From assembly GCF_902686445.1 (NCBI RefSeq), contig NC_062232.1, positions 18,210,897-18,274,896 on the forward strand: DNA of 64,000 nt, in the 5' to 3' direction. A program made the translations under genes and the position numbers. Below the pieces are notes generated by a model. It did not search any database and was not told the DNA's origin. It saw only the letters and a program-made list of their open reading frames with translations. The stretch comes from Sciurus carolinensis. Lineage: Eukaryota; Chordata; Mammalia; Rodentia; Sciuridae. Positions 1-10,760 of the stretch are shown here, in pieces (within the stretch, counting starts at the first letter, position 1; every line of letters starts with the position of its first letter).

Positions 1-146
1 GGGAAGGGAAAAATAACAGAATGAATCAAACAACATTACCCTATGTAAATTTATGATTACACAAATGGTATGCCTTTACGCCATGTACAAACAGAGAAAC
101 AACATGTATCCCATTTGTTTACAATAAAAAAAAAAGAAAAAAAAAT
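1..146 (+). mobile_element. L1 3' end, first copy (cut by window edge)
   Basis: This is the terminal part of a squirrel-type L1 3' UTR. It has the landmarks AACAGAATGAATCAAACA, TATGTAAATTTATGATTACA and CATGTATCCCATTTGTTTAC, and then an A-rich tail (about 125-146). The same terminal sequence recurs at 281-385, and in diverged form at 5000-5127 after an L1 ORF2 end, which supports the L1 assignment. Confidence 0.75.
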
Positions 147-405
147 CCAAAAGGCAAATGATCTCACTGATAAGCGGATGATGACACATAATGGGGGGTG
201 GGAGGGGGGCAAGAATGGAGGAAGGAGGGACTGTACAGAGGGAAAAGAGGGGTGGGTGGGGTGGGGGGAAGGAAAAATTAACAGAATGAATCAAACATTA
301 TTACCCTATGTAAATGTATAATTACACAAATGGTATGCTGTTACTCCATGTACAATCAGAAACAACATGTATCCCATTTGTTTATAATAAAAATAAATTG
401 TAAAA
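147..405 (+). mobile_element. L1 3' UTR, second tandem copy with G-rich tract
   Basis: A second L1 3' UTR starts directly after the A-rich tail of the first. It runs from CAAATGATCTCACTGATAAG through two G-rich purine runs (193-209 and 249-268) to the same terminal sequence and an A-rich tail. The G-rich purine tract is typical of mammalian L1 3' UTRs. The arrangement is either a tandem duplication or an insertion into the first poly(A) tail. Confidence 0.75.
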
Positions 406-1381
406 AAATTTAATACTCTTTAAATGCAAAACTAGTTGTTCAACATCAAAACAGTCATTTTAAACAGATAAAATTTTATTCTTCAACTAAAGAATTACAG
501 CATGTTGCATACGAAAAGAGTAAAGTTATAAATATCAAATACTTGGCAAAATTCAATTGCAGTGGCCATTTAAAAACTTCCAAAGTCAGTCAAATCTACA
601 CTGACAAAAATAGTAAGAAATTTTGGTCAGCATCATTTTTATGGACATTTTATAACTAAGTATTTAATTTTAAGTTTCAAAAGAAAACAAAAATTTAAAA
701 AGACAAGATGTAATCTTACCTTACATAAAGAAAGCATAAAGACATTATTTTCTAGAACTTAAGATGAAATAAATAAAAATATTAAGTAAATATTTTAGAG
801 AAGAGGTAGGCACTTAAATCATAAGTCAGTAACAATTTTTAGTGTTTATTCTTTAATATTAGATCAAGGGAAATATATTGGAAATATTACTCTTGGCTTT
901 GGTTAACAAGATCAATCAATTATAAAACATTAGTGTTTTGAAGAGCACTTCAAATTCTGCAAATCTTTCATTCTTATTCTGAGAAGAAAATAAAAATACA
1001 GAGGCTATGGGTCATTACCAAGGGCTAGGGGCAGAGCTGAGACTCTACCACATCACAATGTATTTGGGGGATTTACAATAATAGTCAGGGAGAACACTGT
1101 TCTTTTGGTTTTCCTAACATTTAGTTAGAGTGTTTTGTTTTCTGTATAAAGTTTGCAAGCATACTGAAAGAAGATGTGGAGTATTAGCTGGCACTCCTGC
1201 TGCTACCTAGAAAACGTTTTGCTTCTTTGAAAGGAATAAAAATATAACTTAAACACATATCTGCTAAGAATCTCTACTAAAAGTCTATACCACTTGTTGG
1301 GGAAAAAAATGCCTAAACATTTCATCTGGCACAGTTACAGAGAGAATTCTATTTAATTTGTTCATTCATTTATTCATTTAT
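406..1381. other. AT-rich intronic stretch, nothing recognised
   Basis: Intron 3 of CNKSR2. No ORF, RNA gene or familiar repeat is visible. Confidence 0.6.
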
Positions 1382-1422
1382 TGCAGTACTGGGGATCAAA
1401 CCCAGGACCTCATACATGCTAG
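1382..1422 (-). repeat. ID SINE 3' fragment
   Basis: TGCAGTACTGGGGATCAAAC and CCAGGACCTC are the reverse complement of the ID box-B half. It is preceded by a short TTCATTTATT-type run. It is old or truncated. Confidence 0.6.
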
Positions 1423-1946
1423 CCCTAAAATTCTATTGTATTTAAAGTGATCTCAGTACCTTGTACCTTCTGAAATTTATATAAGCCAAGGTGCACTTAA
1501 GATAGATCTTCATCCAACCCAGAAAAGAGGAGAAAGCAAAGATATGCTCCCCAATATACTAGTGGCACTGATAATTTTTCTTTCCTTTTTTCTAAACTAA
1601 AAGATTAAAAATCAGTGAAAAGGGGAAGTTAGTATTATATAAAACTATCCTGAAGTAAAAATCATTTAATAGAAAAATTTTTCCAAGAGTTCTCACTTAC
1701 CTTTAATTTCCAACCAACTAAAGTCATATTCTGATTCCCTAATCCAGCACTTTGATTCCTTATCCACCTAATCTCTCAGCATCTGAACCTACTAATTACT
1801 TTCTTTTTTTCCTTAGAAGTCTTTTTCTTTTCGATCATTAGATTGAATTTATTATATATTGTTTGGAGTGTCCTTCAAACTCTTCATTGACATCGCTTTA
1901 GTGATGTCACTCTCAACTTCTCTCTTTATTCAAAAATATTTTTGAA

Positions 1947-2158
1947 AGCGTGGCATGGTGGTACATGCCTGTAATCCCAGAGGCTCAGGAGTCTGAGGCA
2001 GGAGGATTCCAAGTTCAAAGCCAGCCTCAGCAATTTAGGGAGGTTCTGAGAAACTTAGTGAGATCCTGTCTCAAACTTTAAAAAAATAAAATAAAAGAAA
2101 GGCTGAGGATGTGGTTCAGTGGTTAAGCAACACTGGGTTCAATTTCTGGTACCAAAAA
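1947..2158 (+). repeat. B1-dID composite SINE
   Basis: A 7SL/B1-like left part (GGTGGTACATGCCTGTAATC, GGCTCAGGAGTCTGAGGCAG) is followed by an A-rich linker and an ID-like right part (GGATGTGGTTCAGTGGTTAA ... GGTACC). This composite is typical of squirrels and relatives and helps place the organism. Confidence 0.85.
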
Positions 2159-2624
2159 ACTTTATATATACATATATTTTTTTTGCAGCAGATGATCTAC
2201 TCTAGGAATTCTAGATAATTGTGATATCAATAAACAAAGCAGAAGAAAAATTCCTGCTCTCTTGAAGCATATATGAAAGAGTAGATAGATGAAAATAATA
2301 AGCTTAATACCTAAAACAAAGTCATATAATGTATTAGAAGGTCTAAATATTATGGAAAACTGAGCAGAACAAGTGGAATCTATTTTTATATTATCCTTAA
2401 ACCTTTCTACTTTGATAAGAATACCATCATCCACTGGGTAAGTCAACTCAGATAATTCTTATTGATTCCAATATCTCCCTTTCCCTTACTCTCTAGATTT
2501 TACCTGTCACTGGGTCTTATTATCTGCATAAATAACTCTTCCATTCTCATAACTGCTTTTCAAATTTAAAATCTCAACCAAAAGCAGAACAAATAAATTC
2601 CTGTATTTAGACTCTCAGAAATGA

Positions 2625-2730
2625 CTCTTGGCTCCTTCATTTACTTACAATTTGGTTTTGGACTTAACCTCCCTAAGTTCTAGTTTTCCTATATGTAAAA
2701 TGAAGACATCTTTTTTTTTGCCTTGTTTTG
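2625..2730 (+). repeat. MIR fragment
   Basis: The CTTAACCTCCCTAAGTTCTA and TTTTCCTATATGTAAAATGA region matches the MIR core (…acttaacctctctgtgcctc, then cctcatctgtaaaatg). It is a diverged ancient SINE. Confidence 0.6.
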
Positions 2731-3392
2731 ACCAAATGGAGTGTGTTTGGAGGTATCTGTGCCCCACAGATGTTGTCACCATCAACGTTAGCATTAGTAT
2801 CACCATCAGTAGTAGCATCATGATTACTTCCTAAAAAGTAAAAACAAAAAAAAGTTCTAACTGTTTCCCTTCTTCTAGTTTACTCTTCTCTAATCTTTTC
2901 CAACATGTAGCCCAAGTCATTTTTGAAATTCATAGACATGAATACAACAAAAACCCTAAGCAACTTCCCACTGCCTTTTCCATAAAGTACAAATGAATGA
3001 CAAAGAATTTTGTTTCTTTATTCTGCTTTTCTCTTTCAGCTTTTCTTTCCCTTTTCATTTTCTTAATGTAAGCTGTTAAAGCACCATCAGTAAGGCAAGA
3101 CAGCCTGGAGCTGGACTTTTCTGTGAAAGATCTTCAAAATAAAAACTTCAGCTTCCTTTTTTAAATTTACAGAAGTCTCAAGAGATTTTAAAATTAACTC
3201 AATTTTTCTTTTTGTTTACCCTCAAGTATTTATTTCATTTTCATAGTAAAAATGTCGAATGCTCTTTGATTTAATTAAGTACTATGGTATGATATAAGAG
3301 AAAATATGCACTGTGAGAACCTTTGCAGCAATAGAGTCAAATAGATGACTTAAATTATTTCCTTCAGGCTTTTTGTCACCATTTCTCTTCCC
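2731..3392. other. AT-rich intronic stretch, nothing recognised
   Basis: It holds only a degenerate CATCA/GTAGCATCA trinucleotide-like patch near 2780-2822. Confidence 0.5.
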
Positions 3393-3407
3393 AAAAAATA
3401 AACACAA
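3393..3407. repeat. Left target-site duplication of the inverted L1
   Basis: AAAAAATAAACACAA here is repeated exactly at 5128-5142, flanking the composite L1. The second copy adjoins the A-rich tail, so its exact boundary is slightly ambiguous. Confidence 0.85.
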
Positions 3408-4351
3408 GTATCTGCTCATTTCTTTAGCCTATTTATTGACTGGGTTATTTGTAATCTTGATGTAAAGTTTTTTGAGTTCCTTATAAATTCTGGAGATTAG
3501 TGCTCTATCTGAAGTGCATGTGGCAAAGATATTCTCCCACTCTTTAGGATCTCTCTTATTGTTGAGTGTTTCCTTTGCTGAAAAAAAGCTTTTCAGTTTG
3601 AATCTATCCCATTTATTGATTCCTGCTTTTATTCCTTGTGCTTTGGGAGTCCTGTTAAGGAAGTCTGGTCCTAAACTGGCATGATGAAGATTTGAACCTA
3701 CTTCTTCATCTATTAGGTACAGGGTTTCTGGCCTAATTCCTAGGTCCTTGATCCATTTTGAGTTCAGTTTTGTGCAGGATGAGAGGGGTTTAGTTTCATT
3801 TTGCTGTATATGGATTTCCAGTTTTCCCAGCACCATTTGTTGAACAGGCTATCTTTCCTCCATAGTATTTTTTCGGTACCTTTATCTAGTATGAGACAAC
3901 TCTATTTATGTGGGTTTGTCTCTGTGTCCTCTATTCTGTACCATTGGTCTGCCTGTCTATTGTGGTGCCAATATCATGCTGTTTTTGTTACTACTGCTCT
4001 GTAGTACAGTTGAAAGTCTGCTTTACTCTTTCTGCTAAGGATTGCTTTGGCTATTATGGGTCTCTTATTTTTCCAAATGAATTTCATGATTGCTTTCTCT
4101 ATTTTGATAAGGAATGTCATTGTGATTTTAACTGGAATTGCATTGAATTTGTATAGCACTTTTGGTAGTATGGCCATTTTGACAATATTAATTCTGCCTA
4201 TCCAAGAACATGGAAGATCTTTCCAACTTCTAAGGTTTTCTTTAATTTCTTTCTTTAGTGTTCTGTAGTTCTCATTGTAGAGGTCTTTCACCTCTTTTGT
4301 TCGATTGATTCCCAAGTATTTTATTTCTTTTGAGACTATTGTGAATGAGGC
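3408..4351 (-). mobile_element. L1 with 5' inversion: inverted ORF2 segment
   Basis: On the minus strand this reads as L1 ORF2 C-terminal sequence with frame breaks, including [20 protein letters not shown] (from 4315-3974) and the later FLNRTPKAQGIKAGINKWDR and ISRIYKELKKLYIKITNNPV (from 3836-3429). It runs to 3408, exactly beside the left target-site duplication. The L1 order resumes on the plus strand at about 4352, so one insertion was inverted in its 5' half. Confidence 0.9.
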
Positions 4352-5127
4352 AGATTTTCAAGCAATCAACAGATATATGAAAAAATGTTCAACATCTCTA
4401 ATAATAAGAGAAATGCAAATCAAAACTACCCTAAGATTTCATCTCACCCCAATTAGAATGTCTATTATCAACAATACAAGCAACAATAGGCGTTGGCAAA
4501 GATGTGGGGAAAAAGGTACACTCATACATTGCTGGTGCGGTTGCAAATTGGAGTAGCCAATCTGGAAAGCAGTATGGGGATTCCTTAGAAAACTTGGAAT
4601 GGAACCACCATTTGACCCAGCTATCCCACTCCTTGGCCTGTACCCAAAGGATTTAAAATCAGCATACTACAGTGACACAGCTACATCAATGTTTACAGCA
4701 GCTCAATTCACAATAGCTAGATTGTGGAACCAACCTAGATGCCCTTCAACAGATGAATGGATAAAGAAACTGTGGTACAGATACATAATGGAATATTATT
4801 CAGCCATAAAGAAGAATAAAATTATAGCATTTGCAGGTAAATGGAGTTGGAGAATACCATGCTAAGTGAAAGAAGCCAATCCCCCAAAAATTCAAAGAAT
4901 GAATTATTTTTCTGATAAGTGGATGATAATATATAATGGGGGAGAGGCAAGAATGGAGGAAGGATGAATAATATAGAGGAAAATGAGGGGCGGGAAGGAA
5001 AAATAATAGAATGAGACAATCATTATTACCGTACGTACACGTATGATTACGCAAACAATGTGACACTACTTCATGTATAACCAGAGAAACCAAAGCTGTA
5101 CCCCATTTGTGTACAATGATCAAAATA
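4352..5127 (+). mobile_element. L1 with 5' inversion: forward 3' segment (ORF2 end and 3' UTR)
   Basis: The plus strand reads [20 protein letters not shown], then after a frame break FDPAIPLLGLYPKDLKSAYY and IMEYYSAIKKNKIIAFAGKW, the L1 ORF2 C-terminus. A 3' UTR with a purine tract and an A-rich tail follows. The start continues, after a loss of only a few codons, from where the inverted part ends. Confidence 0.9.
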
Positions 5128-5142
5128 AAAAAATAAACACAA
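5128..5142. repeat. Right target-site duplication of the inverted L1
   Basis: It is an exact 15-bp match to 3393-3407. It closes the L1 insertion after the poly(A) tail. Confidence 0.85.
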
Positions 5143-5801
5143 AACACCATTGACTGATCCATAGATTGCTATGTGTGTGTTTTTTGTATATGTGTAGGTA
5201 CACCTATATGTTTTCATAAATGTAGGTGAATTAACATTTACCAAGAGCATCTTATTAGATGATAAAAAGAATACCAGCATAAAAATTAATAATACAATAA
5301 AGGCTCAGAGACTTCTATAATATTGAAAAACACTTATGATTTTATATATTCCATAATCATTCTAACTATCCATTTGTCTTAATACTAGAGTAAAAAGAAA
5401 ACATAAAGGAATTTACCAAATAGAAAAATCAAGACTGGGAAAATTTATAATTATAGGGCAGGTGATAATAAAATAAGATAGAACTAAAATCAATGTGTTC
5501 TTTAAGCTTTCTGATTATTGAGAAGCATCTCAAACAAACCTGTGTTATATTACTTAAGAAGTAAGCCAAATTTTATTTACTAACCACTGGTAAAACATTT
5601 AAAACATTTAAAATGTACTTATTTAAAATATAATTACTTTCAATGATGGATAAGCAGGATTTACATAACTGTGAGAATTAAATTTTAATGATGTTATAAT
5701 GCAAAGAACTATGCTATTAATTACCAAAAAGCTAGTAATATAACTTAGTACTCAGGTCTAATTTAGGATCATCTCTTAATGTTTATGTGTGTGTATATAT
5801 T

Positions 5802-5865
5802 AGTACCCCTGGGTTCAATCACTGGTACCAAATATATAAATAAATAAATATATAAATACATATAT
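5802..5865 (+). repeat. ID-type SINE tail with AT-rich simple repeat
   Basis: ACCCCTGGGTTCAATCACTG then GTACC is the 3' end of a dID unit. It is followed by a degenerate (TAAA)n/(TA)n tail. Confidence 0.6.
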
Positions 5866-6076
5866 ATTTTTTGTGGGGGGGCACCGGGGATTAAACCCAG
5901 TGGCACTAAACCACTGAGCTACATCCCCAGTCCTAGCTTGCATTTTTTATTTAGAGACAGGGTCTCAGTGAGTTGCTTAGCACCGCACTAAGTTGCTGAG
6001 GCTCTTTGAACTCGTGATCTTCCTGCCTCAGTCTCCAGAATCACTGGGATTACAGACATGTGCCACAGTGCCTGGC
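5866..6076 (-). repeat. B1-dID composite SINE
   Basis: This is the reverse complement of the composite at 1947-2158: a dID half (CACTGAGCTACATCCCCAG) first, then a B1-like half (CTGGGATTACAGACATGTGC). It ends about 220 bp downstream of exon 3 on the gene strand. Confidence 0.85.
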
Positions 6077-6295
6077 TTAAATAAATTTTTGACTGGCTAC
6101 TTATTTGGATGTAAACTTTTATAAAATATTAATATCCATTCAGTGATACCCCTATATTGTGATGAGTCATTATCAGGCATGTCTTGTTAGGTACCCTTCT
6201 ACCTGTTCAATCCCTTCAAAAGAAAATATGAAATAATATTACATTCAAGCTCTTATCTGAGAAGGGGTTATTTATGAAACATGTGGAACATTTTA

Positions 6296-6532
<237 letters not shown>

Positions 6533-7454
6533 TTAAAGTTAGTATTTTGCTTATTAACTAAAATATTCATTGAGTACTTGATTATACACGGGTAATGGGG
6601 CTAGTGTTAGTGTTATAAATGAATAAGATAGGATTCTTGGCCTATTGGAGCCCACTGTCAAGTTAGGGTTTGGGGAGATGTCAGATAAAGGACTTATAAT
6701 AAAATGTGTTATGCACTAATGTGAACGTGGGATAATGGAGCATTATATCTTGGAACTATGGTGTCTGAGAGAGCAAGACAGGTCATGAATCTAGATATTA
6801 GGAAAAATTCTGCTTCCCTGAAGTTAAGAAAATAAGCATAAACAAACAAAGTAAAAAAGCAAGAAATAAATTACACATAATATATACCTTTTTTCTGTGC
6901 ACTCTACATGACCCAGAAGAGTTTCTTTTGTAATATAATATCAGGGAAAACTTGGCTTCTTCAAGGAAACTAATATACTCTCTCCTTTTTATAGTATAAA
7001 TTATGGAACTAAACTTTGTTATTTTTTTCATGGCTGCATTAGCTCCCAGTCAAATATGAAGCACACCCAATGTAATCCTAGCGACATTTTTGGTAAGTAT
7101 ATCTGCATTCTTCTTTGTCTGGTTCTCACTTTTCGATTTCCAGTTTGAATTTATTAATTCAATCTAAATATTTTGTCTATATATTATTGTTGAAAGGGGT
7201 TATATAACTAAGTATAAATATGAGAAAGCTTTTTACCATCTTGAAATAGAAAAGGATTACAGAATTCCCTCAAATAAACAGGGAAAGTTTTCATAAGCTG
7301 TAATTAAAATTTAAAGCAGCTAATTTTAAGTTGTAGTACACCCCTAAGAAAAGGCAGTTAATGAGATCAAAGGATGACATTGATCAAAACCTTAGCAGTA
7401 TACATGTCACTCTCATAGGTAAAATTAAAAATATAGTAAATCATAAAACCCAGA

Positions 7455-7550
7455 GAGTATTAGGACTGTTTGACTTATCCTCCTTTCAAATTTGAGGAAA
7501 CTGAGGTACAGGGTTTTGTTAATGGTTTGCTTAAAGTGCTCAGCATTAGA
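7455..7550 (-). repeat. MIR fragment
   Basis: TTGAGGAAACTGAGGTACAG, following a degenerate CCTCC..TTTCA stretch, matches the reverse-oriented MIR core. Confidence 0.6.
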
Positions 7551-8400
7551 CCAGATAGTGTTAGAAAGGAACTGTAAGTTACCAAATCACCTGCAAGGGG
7601 ATGTATCTACCACATTCTTTAGTATCAATATTATACTGAGGAGGATAGTCAGAACAACTGAAGAATAGTGGTAGACAAAGAATAGAAAAGGGAAGCAATG
7701 GTCCATTTAATTGAAATGTCTTAGCCAACCAAGATATTTTCCTAAGGTAATCTAACAAAAGAGAACTTAGTCGGGGAAAAAAGGAGAAAAAAATTTAAAG
7801 CATAAACATTAAATATCAAATTGTTGTGTATGTTACCTCCAAAATCTTAATGATAATAAAAGTCTGATTATTGTTTTTTGATAATTTATGTTTTTATTAA
7901 AAGAAGATTCTTCTTGGGAAAAAAACACAACTCAATAAACAAGTAGGTAAAAGAACTAAAAAGAGACTTCTCAAAAGAATAAATAAAAAGGTCTACAAAT
8001 ACATGAAAAATGTTCATCATCTCTAGCAATCAGTAAAATGCAAATCAAAATTACACTAAGATTTCATCTTACTCTAGTCAGAATGGCATTTATCAAGAAT
8101 ACAAACAATAAGTACTGGTAAGGTTTTGGGGAAAAGGGTACACTTATACACTGTTGGTGGAATTGCAACTAGTACAACCACTCTGGAAAGCAGTATAGAG
8201 ATTCCTCAAAACACTAGGGATGGAACTACCACATGACCCAGCTATCCCACTCCTTGATATTTTACCAAATGATCTAAAAACAGTATACTATAGTAGTGAT
8301 ATAGTCACCTCAATATTTTAGCAGTATAATTCACAATAGCTAAATTATGGAATCATCACAGATATCCATCAATAGATGAATGAATTAAGAAATCGTGGTA

Positions 8401-8421
8401 TGTGTGTGTGTGTGTGTGTGT
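8401..8421. repeat. (TG)n microsatellite
   Basis: About ten TG units at the left border of the inverted block. It lies at the L1 ORF2 site that usually reads GTGGTATATATACACAATGG. Confidence 0.85.
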
Positions 8422-8426
8422 TTGTA

Positions 8427-8583
8427 TATTTTTCATATATTTGTTGACCTTTTGTATTTCTTCTTTGGAGAAGTTTCTTTTTAGTTCTTTTACCCACTTG
8501 AGTTATTTGTGTTTTTTTGTTCCAAAAAGAATATTATTTTAATAAAAATGTAAATTCTCATCAAAGAATAATCAGACTTTTAT
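8427..8583 (-). repeat. Inverted copy of 7857-8012 inside the L1
   Basis: The reverse complement of this block closely follows 7857-8012: AAGTCTGATTATT, then TTTTTATTAAAA, AGGTAAAAGAACTAAAAAG (one mismatch) and ACATGAAAAAT-like sequence, in order. It includes DNA upstream of the L1 as well as L1 sequence. A (TG)n run lies on its left (8401-8421) and a (CA)n run on its right (8587-8601). Confidence 0.8.
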
Positions 8584-9175
8584 ATACACACACACACACA
8601 AAATGGAGTTCTACTCAGCAATAAAGAATGAAATTATGGCATTTGCTGATAAAGTAATGGAAATGGAGAATACCAGGCTACGTGAATTAAGCCAAATTCA
8701 GAAACTCAAAGGTGGTATGTTTTCTCTCATTTGCAGAAGCTAGAGTAAAATAAAGGAAAGGGGGAAGACAGGGTATCATAAAGATAAAAGAAAGATAGTA
8801 ATGCAGAAGGAGGAGATCAAGAGGGAGAGTGGAGAGATGGGAAAAGGGGATGTAATGCAGAATGAATTCTTAAAAATCATGTTCTGTGTATAAATATATC
8901 ACAGGGAATTTCACATTTATGTATAAGTAAAAAGAACCAATTAAATATAAATAAATAGATGAGCAAAAAGAATTCTAAAAGAGCAGAAGAAGGAAAATGG
9001 GGAAGTAGACGGAGGATTGGAGGGAAAAATGGGAGTGAATAAAGGGGAGATCAAATGGGGGGGGGCATGAACCAAAATTGAATTCCATGCATGTATGAGT
9101 TTGTTAGGATGAACTCAGCTACTATGTATAATTACAAAGCTGTAACAGAAAATAAAAAAGAATATTCTTTTTGGG

Positions 9176-10044
9176 GTCATAGGCTTGTTTTTAAAAAGAA
9201 AATACAGTATATTAAATATTTACTGATGAATTCAAATTGCAATATTCTTCTCTCAAGTTAAAAGATTTGGCTTGTGCAAGTAAAAGAACATTCTATTCAA
9301 ATTCTATTGCATTTGACCATTGGTTATCTGTGAAAAATTCAGGAGATTTTATCTAGTTTGATGGTATATTAAGAAGGGAATCTTCATAAGTTTATAAAAG
9401 ATATTATCTAATGACTAGATAGAAACAATTTATAACTAAGTCAACTAGGATATATCTGAAATGTTAAAAAATATTTTCAGAAGTTTTCTACCGTTTTAAA
9501 CCATTTTCTATAAAATATTATGGGTTTCAGGATTTTTCATTAATACATTTAATCAGGAAACACTTGTTTATGAACAAATTATAATAATTTAGAAAGGCTT
9601 AAATTATAATAGTTTATTACAGGGAAACTTAATCAATCAACCTGGTAACTGATCTTTCACTATAGTTGTTAGCCTCCATAAAAGATTAAATTATTTCTCC
9701 CTATATAGCATTTTTATCTCGCATAATTTATGAGAAAAGCTAAAAATTATTTTAAAATATTAATCTTCCTATAAGTAAAATCTGAAGGCCAAGTAAAAAT
9801 ACTTTGAAGACTTTAAAATTTAAGGTATTAAAATTATTTTGAATATAACTGAAAAATTAGGGAATAGATAAACCTTCTGGACAAAATCCAGAAGGATATC
9901 CTAAGAAGATCTTCTAACTTGGAAACCTCATAAAGAAATATCCTGCATGGAATAGAGGTAAAATTGGAGAGGAAAGAGGAATCCAGTGGCAGGAGACAAA
10001 AAATATGTAGCAGTAAACAGAGAAGGAAATTCTTAAAACTTCTA
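9176..10044. other. AT-rich intronic stretch, nothing recognised
   Basis: Intron 2; no repeat or ORF I can name. Confidence 0.5.
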
Positions 10045-10130
10045 GGGCTGGCCTTATATCTCAGTGGTAGGTAGAACATTTGTTTAGTAAATGCAAGGCC
10101 CTGGGTTCTATCCCCAGCACTGTACAAAAA
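10045..10130 (+). repeat. ID SINE
   Basis: GGGCTGG ... TATCTCAGTGGTAGGTAGAA, then CAAGGCCCTGGGTTCTATCC and CCAGCAC plus an A-rich tail: a full-length, slightly diverged tRNA-Ala-derived ID element. Confidence 0.8.
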
Positions 10131-10479
10131 GCAAAATAAACAAAACCAAAAAATACTTGTACTAGCTAACAAATATAATTAGTTATACCTATAATCCAAA
10201 AGCATACTTAAAAAATCTAGAAGAGTACAAAAATAGGTTAGAAGTTTATCTCTACATAAAAGTGCTTTTATGCTACTATATTAACAAAGGAGACAGATTA
10301 ATCTATCCAGTTAATTTTTATCTTCAAAACTCAGTTTTAAGTAGGTCAAAATCAATTACTGTGAATATATTTTCTTTCTACTTCTTTCATAAAAGTACAT
10401 GCTTCACTGAGACTTGTTAAGTCACCAGTAAATCACAATACTCCCTTGCCTACCATATAAAGAATAGAACTTCTGGTGT

Positions 10480-10760
10480 GGTATTGCACAATAGGGTGAC
10501 TGTATGTAATAATAATATACTATACATTTAAAAAAAGCTAGAAAAAATGGCACTGAATGTTTTCACCATAAAGAAATGATAGATCACAAGGCCCTGGGTT
10601 TAATCCCCAGCACTGCAAAAAAAAAAAAAAAGGAAGAAATGATAGATGATTGAGAATATAGATATGTTTAACCTTATTTAAACAATTCATATACTGAAAC
10701 ATCACATGGTACCCCATTATTATGTATAGTTTTTGTTTTTATATATACTAGTTAAATAAT
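10480..10760 (+). mobile_element. Ancient L1 (L1M-type) 3' end
   Basis: AAAGAAATGATAGATGATTG ... AACATCACATGGTACCCCAT and TATGTATAGTTT match the 3' UTR of old mammalian L1s. It is split by a truncated ID at 10585. Confidence 0.6.
10585..10633 (+). repeat. 5'-truncated ID SINE with perfect 14-bp target duplication
   Basis: Only the 3' half of an ID (CAAGGCCCTGGGTTTAATCC, CCAGCACTGC) plus about 15 A residues is present. AAGAAATGATAGAT flanks it exactly at 10571-10584 and 10634-10647. The intact duplication and A tail suggest a recent insertion. Confidence 0.88.

Larger units (their letters stand above)
7919..9157 (+). mobile_element. L1 3' fragment interrupted by an inverted duplication
   Basis: L1 ORF2 3' sequence (for example GCAAATCAAAATTACACTAA, ACCCAGCTATCCCACTCCTT) runs to about 8400. 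It resumes at about 8602 (AAAATGGAGTTCTACTCAGC) into a 3' UTR ending near 9157. The flanks AGAAGATTCTTCTTGGG (7902-7918) and AGAATATTCTTTTTGGG (from about 9159) look like a slightly decayed target duplication. The block 8401-8601 in between is foreign to the L1 order (see next entry). Confidence 0.75.

Noticed and set aside
3429..4865. ORFs that look like reverse-transcriptase C-terminal pieces
   Set aside because: They are fragments of a dead, inverted L1 with frame breaks and stops, not a functional gene; recorded as a mobile element.
7857..8583. A hairpin transposon (MITE) explanation for the inverted repeat
   Set aside because: The arms contain L1 sequence and unique flank, and no target duplication brackets the pair as a unit.
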